Positions 7,823 through 12,224 of a DNA stretch of 14,511 bases are shown one piece after another; the first letter of the stretch is position 1; every line of letters begins with the position of its first letter. Made by a program: the position numbers and the translations under genes. The DNA is from an uncultured Prevotella sp. (GTDB lineage Bacteria; Bacteroidota; Bacteroidia; Bacteroidales; Bacteroidaceae): contig USJD01000083.1 in NCBI GenBank assembly GCA_900554835.1, forward strand, positions 1 to 14,511, in the 5' to 3' direction. Under the pieces are notes generated by a model. It did no database searches. It worked only from the letters and a program-made list of their open reading frames with translations, and was not told the DNA's origin.

Positions 7823-7903
7823 TGAAGGGTGCGTTTTTACCCTTCACCCTCAGACCTCCTGTGTTTATCGGCATTTCAGGAGAAAAGATGAAGGGTGAAG
7901 GGT
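7823..7903. repeat. Nested inverted repeats of the TGAAGGG motif
   Basis: TGAAGGGT (7823-7830) and ACCCTTCA (7839-7846) form an 8-bp stem with an 8-base loop. ACCCTTCACCCT (7839-7850) is also perfectly complementary to AGGGTGAAGGGT (7892-7903), a 12-bp stem around 41 bases. The central block can pair either way, so two mutually exclusive hairpins are possible in a transcript of either strand. Confidence 0.7.
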
Positions 7904-8041
7904 AAAATCGCATTCCGATTTGAAATTTTCTACGCTATAAAGATTTTTCTAAAATTCACCACATCTATTTTCAAATAAATACCGCTACAAACATTTTCTA
8001 TAATAAGGAAGCAAGAGAACAGAATACCCAGCAGATATTCT

Positions 8042-8176
8042 TGTTCGCTAAGTAGGCAAAGCGCTGTTCGCTAAGTAGGTCAAAGCGCCTTTGGAAGGGC
8101 ACTATTGCGCCAAGGTAAAGGCACCTTTGTGCTCGGGTAAGAGCACAAAGGTGCCCCCGAAAAGTACAAGGGTGCA
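8042..8176. repeat. Degenerate 22-24-base tandem array with internal palindromes
   Basis: Six consecutive units. Two near-identical ones, 8042-8064 and 8065-8088 (TGTTCGCTAAGTAGG, optional T, CAAAGCGC), are followed by four 22-base units starting at 8089, 8111, 8133 and 8155. Each of the last four has the form N6-AA-RR-GYAC-N4/5-GYGC; examples are AAAGGCACCTTTGTGC and AAGAGCACAAAGGTGC. Every unit ends in GCGC or GTGC, and units 4 and 5 contain a perfect GCAC-N4-GTGC palindrome. A 22-base period is not in frame, so the array is not coding. There are no unrelated spacers, so it is not CRISPR. Confidence 0.65.
8120..8155 (-). terminator. Perfect 15-bp hairpin; possible terminator of the accessory operon
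   Basis: Arms 8120-8134 and 8141-8155 are exact complements with a 6-base loop, formed by two adjacent repeat units. It lies 75 bases beyond the stop of the last minus-strand gene. Only a weak T run (TTTACCTT) follows on that strand, so termination is plausible but an array-related structure is equally likely. Confidence 0.4.
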
Positions 8177-8230
8177 CAAGTCAGACACCACCCGTAAACC
8201 CGAAGCCCAGATTTCTATCTTTCAGAGATG

Positions 8231-8659
8231 CTATCTAAAATCAAATACACGATCACAAAAATCACTTTTTGTCACAGTCCTTTTGTCATAACGTTTCTCT
8301 GCACGAATTTTCTGCATCGGATAAGACTTAGCAACCTGCAACTTGATTACATAGATGTAACAAGTATCATAAAGGCAAAACATATCCGGATCCGCAATCA
8401 CACAAGAATCAGGCAAGGCAATTGAACCAATTGTCGCCTTATAAAACTCCATTTTAGCCTTTGCATCAATAGGTAATTCAATGCTCTGCAATTGCTCATT
8501 CCAATATTTCCAGTCTCTCAATGTATCTACCCCAGAGAAATCTATCATCAATGTATCATTGGTACAATTTTTAATTTGAAAGAAACTACGCCTATCCATA
8601 ACACAAGCACTACAAGAACACAATAAGTTGAAACCTATTAACACTAAAACTTTTTTCAT
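8231..8659 (-). CDS. Small lipoprotein of unknown function, last gene of the RHS operon
   Basis: 142 residues from the ATG at 8659; a second ATG five codons upstream (8674) is possible, but MKKVLVLIGFNLLCSCSAC is a clean lipoprotein leader, with Cys16 the most likely lipidated residue (L-C-S-C). The mature part begins with FFQIKNCTNDTLMIDF and ends with an IYVIKL..SYPMQKIRAEKRYD..TVTKSDF pattern that I recall from small hypothetical lipoproteins of Bacteroidetes, often near RHS genes. No catalytic motif is visible. It lies 128 bases after the beta-propeller gene, with a decayed paralogue fragment of the upstream lipoprotein in between, and it is AT-rich (about 28% GC in a sampled 60 bases). 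It could be a second immunity-type protein, but this rests on position only. Confidence 0.65.
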   Translation of the reverse strand: MKKVLVLIGFNLLCSCSACVMDRRSFFQIKNCTNDTLMIDFSGVDTLRDWKYWNEQLQSIELPIDAKAKMEFYKATIGSIALPDSCVIADPDMFCLYDTCYIYVIKLQVAKSYPMQKIRAEKRYDKRTVTKSDFCDRVFDFR

Positions 8660-8681
8660 TACTTCTATTTGCATGATAAAA

Positions 8682-8753
8682 AATCCATATTATTTCCTTA
8701 GCCCATCCTTCCCTAATCCACTTTATAATATTATCCTTATTGTATCTGCAAAA
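8682..8753 (-). pseudogene. Decayed fragment of a second copy of the acidic lipoprotein gene
   Basis: Read on the minus strand from 8753, 21 codons give FCRYNKDNIIKWIREGWAKEI, which matches the DCRF...KWIMEGWAKEI segment of the lipoprotein at 11008-11499 at 13 of 21 positions. At DNA level 8696-8720 and 11277-11301 agree at 24 of 25 bases. The fragment has no start: a TAG interrupts the frame two codons upstream. It loses similarity after TATGGATT, and its frame then runs out of phase into the next lipoprotein gene. It is therefore a remnant left by duplication or recombination, wedged between two intact genes. Confidence 0.75.
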
Positions 8754-8787
8754 GCCCTATTTTGTAGGGGTGGGAAACTTTAGTTAT

Positions 8788-10350
8788 TTACAGCTTAAAA
8801 GTTGAAATTTTATGCTTATAAACGACAATGATATTATTATTCCCTGCAGATTTCACTAGACTTGGTTGCCATTTGAACTTAGCTAGAGCCGTTCCGTCAG
8901 GATAAATCAACCAATAATTGGACTTGTCTGCATTGTTTTGCAGACAAATGGCATCATCAATTTTAAAACGAACAGCAAAAGTCTCACCAAGCTCATACGT
9001 GTCAAGTATATTCATGTGGTCATCCAAGACACAAAGTTTATTTTTATCTGTCAGCATCGGGCAAGTGCTAGCACCTGCTTTAACCAAAGTAAGTTTTGGA
9101 GCCATACCATGGAAAGCATATAGGTCATGATTCGGAATCAAGAACAACGAGCCAAATTGTTTTTTATCCCAATCCTTGACATTGATGGTCGAATCTTGGA
9201 AAGAACAATATACCGCCTTTTCCGAGCCAGCCAAAAATACGCCATTATCCGATAGGAAACCGTCGTTCATGACATGCTTTTTGTCATATAAAGGCAAAAA
9301 TTTCTCCCGTTTACCTGTCAAAGCATCAAAAACAGCCAAGAAAGGCTTGCCACACTTAATGCGACCACGCATCATACTATCCCCATATCCGTAATTTAGC
9401 ATGAACACTTTCCCATCTCGCATCATCAGCTCTGACGTAGAGGATTCCTTGTCCTCGAAGTTATACTTCCACTTCACCTGTAAGCTATCAGTACCCAAGC
9501 AATACAAATAGTTACGGTCGCTCACATAGATGCAAGCGTCTTTTTGAAGGATATTTGAAGTCAATCCAGTAATAGTATATGGATTGAGATTATAATAAAA
9601 CGTCACAATAGGAGAACTAAAACCAACAGCTGATGCAACAGAGACAACATTTGTCAAAGCCAGCAACGCCATTCCCTTTGTGTCCTTTATACCTGTTTTA
9701 GCCTTGACCTTCCACATTTTGCCTGTTGTTATGTCTATCTCGTTGATATCATCCCCGACAACTACCAGATGAGTAGAGTCCACCATGACTGCTCTTTCCC
9801 AACCAATATTTCTCGTCATGGGAATATCAGCATTCCATAACAGTTTACCATCATGCAAACGATAGGCATAGGTATTACTAGAACCTATTTTATCCAATCC
9901 TACAACAATATCCAAGCTATCATTGATATAGACAGGGTATAGATATTGAGTCCACAACGACTGACCAGTTTTGCTATCAGCCAACGTTAGCAAAGACTTG
10001 CCATTGCTTTTCAAGGTAGCAGATAACAGAACACCTTGCTTTGTTATAGAGTGTACTGTACAAAGCGACAAATCCAAAGGTTTCCCCCAAAGGACATCTA
10101 AATTCTCTGCATTCAACGCATACAAGTGACCAGAAGTCATTGGCTTACCTTTCTTGGTTGTATCACATGCAAGCACCATGACAAGGCTATCGTAAGTTGC
10201 CACAGATTGAATATTTTTGTTCAACTCCAAGGTTTTGCCCCAAAGTTGCTTGCCGTCATTAGTCTCTGCCACAGAGACCGAATCCACTACGTTTTGCGCT
10301 GTAACATTTATTGAGAACAACAGCAACAAAAATAACATTAACTTTTTCAT
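8788..10350 (-). CDS. Exported PQQ-like beta-propeller repeat protein
   Basis: 520 residues from the ATG at 10350, chosen because MKKLMLFLLLLFSINVTAQ is a clear signal peptide; the frame is open 25 codons further up, but that stretch overlaps the preceding gene and looks non-coding. The mature protein shows repeated blade-like units with the pattern hydrophobic-Asp/Gly-Lys-LW: GKQLWGKTLELN, NLDVLWGKPLDLS, TGQSLWTQYLYP, DGKLLWNADIP, TTGKMWKVKAK, LQVKWKYNF, ALTGKREKFLPL. This is typical of PQQ/WD40-like propellers, which are usually binding platforms; no PQQ-dehydrogenase active site is evident. It is probably periplasmic or outer-membrane associated. It follows the beta-barrel gene by 20 bases. 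Role in the RHS operon is unknown; binding or folding of the RHS protein is one possibility. Confidence 0.75.
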   Translation of the reverse strand: MKKLMLFLLLLFSINVTAQNVVDSVSVAETNDGKQLWGKTLELNKNIQSVATYDSLVMVLACDTTKKGKPMTSGHLYALNAENLDVLWGKPLDLSLCTVHSITKQGVLLSATLKSNGKSLLTLADSKTGQSLWTQYLYPVYINDSLDIVVGLDKIGSSNTYAYRLHDGKLLWNADIPMTRNIGWERAVMVDSTHLVVVGDDINEIDITTGKMWKVKAKTGIKDTKGMALLALTNVVSVASAVGFSSPIVTFYYNLNPYTITGLTSNILQKDACIYVSDRNYLYCLGTDSLQVKWKYNFEDKESSTSELMMRDGKVFMLNYGYGDSMMRGRIKCGKPFLAVFDALTGKREKFLPLYDKKHVMNDGFLSDNGVFLAGSEKAVYCSFQDSTINVKDWDKKQFGSLFLIPNHDLYAFHGMAPKLTLVKAGASTCPMLTDKNKLCVLDDHMNILDTYELGETFAVRFKIDDAICLQNNADKSNYWLIYPDGTALAKFKWQPSLVKSAGNNNIIVVYKHKISTFKL

Positions 10351-10370
10351 ATTTACGAGATTTATATTTT

Positions 10371-11000
10371 TCAGAATCTTACCAATAAACCAGCAGTGAG
10401 CATACTCTTGCACCCAACATTCCACTCGCAGAAATACCTAAAACTTTCTCCACCTAATGACATACCAACTAAAGTCACATTATATCCCAAATCGGCTTTG
10501 GTTCGATTACACTCAAAGCCAGGAACAGTAACCTTCTCTTTCAGCAAAGCCAATCCTAAGCCTGCACCCGAATAAGCGCGAAAGATGCCGTAGCCCGATG
10601 TAAACCAAGTATAGGTAATAGCTGGAAGTGCATACATGCAAGACAAATCCGAATTTCCACGAGGTTCTGACGGTTCTACCGTATCATCAACATAATTACA
10701 CCATTCACTAGTAATAAAACCAACAGAAGCCCCAACCGAGATTTGCTTTGTAAGACGATACTTATAATCTATTCCTAGATGAACTGGAATTGCAAAACAT
10801 TCCGAGTCACCACCACTATATGGAATAGGCTTTGTCAGTTTGTCATGTTTATCTATCACATACAAATTCAACAAGCCCACACCAAAGTATAGTTCATGGC
10901 GTTTGCCTATATCTAGCTTTCTCTGCAATGAGCTTTGAGCACGGGTCATAGACACTCCCATTACCAGCAGTATGCCCAATAAAAACACTATCTTCCTCAT
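10371..11000 (-). CDS. Small outer-membrane beta-barrel protein
   Basis: 209 residues from the ATG at 11000, giving the signal peptide MRKIVFLLGILLVMGVSMTRAQ; an upstream in-frame ATG (11045) would overlap the preceding gene and spoil the leader. The mature part alternates polar and hydrophobic residues in strands (ELYFGVGLLNLYVI, CFAIPVHLGIDYKYRL, ISVGASVGFITSEW, LPAITYTWFTSGYG, AYSGAGLGLALL, LGYNVTLVGMSLGG, FRYFCEWNVGCK) and ends LLVRF, the terminal-Phe signature of outer-membrane proteins. About eight strands are expected, like other small Bacteroidetes barrels. Start is 7 bases after the lipoprotein stop, so the two are cotranscribed. Ligand and role are unknown. Confidence 0.7.
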   Translation of the reverse strand: MRKIVFLLGILLVMGVSMTRAQSSLQRKLDIGKRHELYFGVGLLNLYVIDKHDKLTKPIPYSGGDSECFAIPVHLGIDYKYRLTKQISVGASVGFITSEWCNYVDDTVEPSEPRGNSDLSCMYALPAITYTWFTSGYGIFRAYSGAGLGLALLKEKVTVPGFECNRTKADLGYNVTLVGMSLGGESFRYFCEWNVGCKSMLTAGLLVRF

Positions 11001-11007
11001 AAGGCTT

Positions 11008-11499
11008 TTATTTTTTATTATCATTTTCGTCATTAACAAAAACAATTTCTTTTGTATTTCCTTTACCTAAATCCTTTGTAGCAAAAAGATACTGCTTGAT
11101 AGCATTGCTTCTACCATGTTTTTTTTCATACCTCACAGCATTTTTAAATGTATCAAATACAGAAACCACAACTGAATCACGATGATTATTATTTAACAAA
11201 TCCATCCAACTCGGTTGCAAGTTATTAGCTTCCATGGCTAATACACACAAAGAATCCATACTATTATTTTTTATCTCCTTAGCCCATCCTTCCATAATCC
11301 ATTTTGTTTCATTGCCATCATGGAATCTACAATCAACACGAACACAAACTGTCATATCAGATTGATTATAAAAAAATATTGTACAATGAGGATTACGACT
11401 ATAATAATCCTCATCTGACTCTTCCGTTTCCCCAAAATCTCCACATGCCACAAAGCAAAGAAAAGAAATTAGTAAAAATAAAATAAAACTATACTTCAT
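11008..11499 (-). CDS. Acidic-tail lipoprotein, candidate immunity protein for the RHS toxin
   Basis: 163 residues from the ATG at 11499; the longer open frame overlaps the RHS gene end and is not credible. The leader MKYSFILFLLISFLCFVAC gives lipidated Cys19. It is followed by GDFGETEESDEDYY, rich in Asp/Glu right after the lipid anchor, as in the lipoprotein export signals that place Bacteroidetes lipoproteins on the cell surface. The mature domain has CTIFFYNQSDMTVCVRVDCRF, KWIMEGWAKEI and a C-terminal VVVSVFDTFKN...YLFATKDL. I do not recognise a named family. It lies 59 bases after the RHS stop, where polymorphic-toxin immunity genes normally sit, and is as AT-rich as the toxin domain. 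A fragment of a second copy survives at 8682-8753. Confidence 0.7.
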   Translation of the reverse strand: MKYSFILFLLISFLCFVACGDFGETEESDEDYYSRNPHCTIFFYNQSDMTVCVRVDCRFHDGNETKWIMEGWAKEIKNNSMDSLCVLAMEANNLQPSWMDLLNNNHRDSVVVSVFDTFKNAVRYEKKHGRSNAIKQYLFATKDLGKGNTKEIVFVNDENDNKK

Positions 11500-11515
11500 A
11501 ATTTTCAAATTGAAT

Positions 11516-11549
11516 CTGCATGACCAACTTGTACAACTTGGCCATGCAG
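11516..11549 (-). repeat. Hairpin between the RHS gene and the downstream lipoprotein gene
   Basis: On the minus strand CTGCATGGCCAA pairs with TTGGTCATGCAG: 12 bp with one G-U, around a 10-base loop containing the self-complementary TTGTACAA. The only imperfect pair is a wobble on the transcribed strand and a mismatch on the other, which favours an RNA role. It fills most of the 59-base gap and is not followed by a T tract, so a processing or attenuation site fits better than a full terminator. Confidence 0.55.
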
Positions 11550-11558
11550 TTTTTACAA

Positions 11559-12224
11559 TTACCACTTTACATCTATTGGATAACGTCCATAGTTCCAAGG
11601 ATTTACCCCATACTTATCCTTGAAATATTTTGCAGCCTTCTTATTAGCACGGCGTTCAAACCACATGGTTTTCACTCTGCCAACTGTTGTATAATCTTTT
11701 AAATTATCTTCAAAGACTGTTACGTTTTTTCCGTCATACTTTTTTGTATTAATAAGACTAGGAATACCTACACTAAAGAGATAGCCAAATCCATAATCTT
11801 GACTTTGAAGATAATGCCCATACTCATGCATGAACAAATCATCTTTATACGGTGCAAAATTCCCCTTTTCATCCCTAGGGGTTCCTTTTGGGGTGTTTAT
11901 ATTTATAAAAGACCCAATTGTAACACCATTCCCTATTTTATCAGGTTCTATTTTTCTAACTAAATACGTCGCACCATCAAAGTATTCAACATCACTAACA
12001 TCATTTACTGCATTTTTTATTTGTGAATAAGAATAACCTATACCCGTCTGAATTGACTCCCAAGTAAAGCGTGACAATATTTGCTTAAAATTGCCTTGGA
12101 ACAATCCCCAATCTATCTTGAGCGAATTATATGTTCTCTGGAAACTATATTGGCTAAAATTAAGTCCATGTCTAATCGGATTACTAATCAAATCAATTAG
12201 TCCATCTATCAAAAAGAAGAACTT
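11559..12224 (-). other. C-terminal toxin domain of the RHS protein (HExxH type)
   Basis: Residues 762-982 in the numbering from 14507. A segment with LFQGNFKQILSRFTWESIQT and YLVRKIEPDKIGNGVTIGSF precedes LFMHEYGHYLQSQ, with H894-E-Y-G-H898 giving two zinc ligands and the catalytic Glu895. A conserved-looking WFERRANKKAAKYF supplies Glu951 as the possible third ligand, followed by YGVNPWNYGRYP. I recall this layout at the end of many Bacteroidetes RHS proteins, so it is a recurring but, to my knowledge, uncharacterised family. Protease activity and target are inference. Confidence 0.7.

Larger units (their letters stand above)
7466..8230. other. 765-base intergenic region without a convincing gene, rich in repeats
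   Basis: Between the dgt stop and the stop of the first accessory gene no open frame looks protein-coding: short frames here run through repeat arrays whose period is not a multiple of three. The region holds TGAAGGG/CCCTTCA blocks in both orientations, a 10-base and a 23-base tandem repeat, and a 22-24-base palindromic array, listed separately. No clear terminator follows dgt, and no tRNA or good promoter was seen. It marks the border between the core genes and the accessory minus-strand operon. Confidence 0.7.

Noticed and set aside
7508..7903. A small non-autonomous transposable element bounded by the 14-bp inverted repeat
   Set aside because: No flanking target duplication was found, and the same motif also occurs internally several times, so the ends are not distinctive.
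7719..7913. 64-residue minus-strand open frame
   Set aside because: It runs through the inverted TGAAGGG repeats, has no recognisable domain or leader, and is explained by the repeat sequence.
8042..8176. CRISPR array
   Set aside because: Units are contiguous and degenerate with no unique spacers, and there are no cas genes in the window.
8091..8291. 66-residue plus-strand open frame with a repetitive Lys/Ser/Pro-rich product
   Set aside because: It reads through the 22-base array out of phase and then antisense into the lipoprotein gene; no coding evidence.
10351..10425. Longer N-terminus for the beta-propeller protein
   Set aside because: It overlaps the end of the beta-barrel gene, and the signal peptide begins exactly at the ATG at 10350.
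11001..11045. Longer N-terminus for the beta-barrel protein
   Set aside because: It would overlap the lipoprotein gene and place 15 polar residues ahead of a good signal peptide at 11000.
11500..11598. Longer N-terminus for the acidic lipoprotein
   Set aside because: It overlaps the RHS 3' end and the junction hairpin, and the lipoprotein leader starts at 11499.
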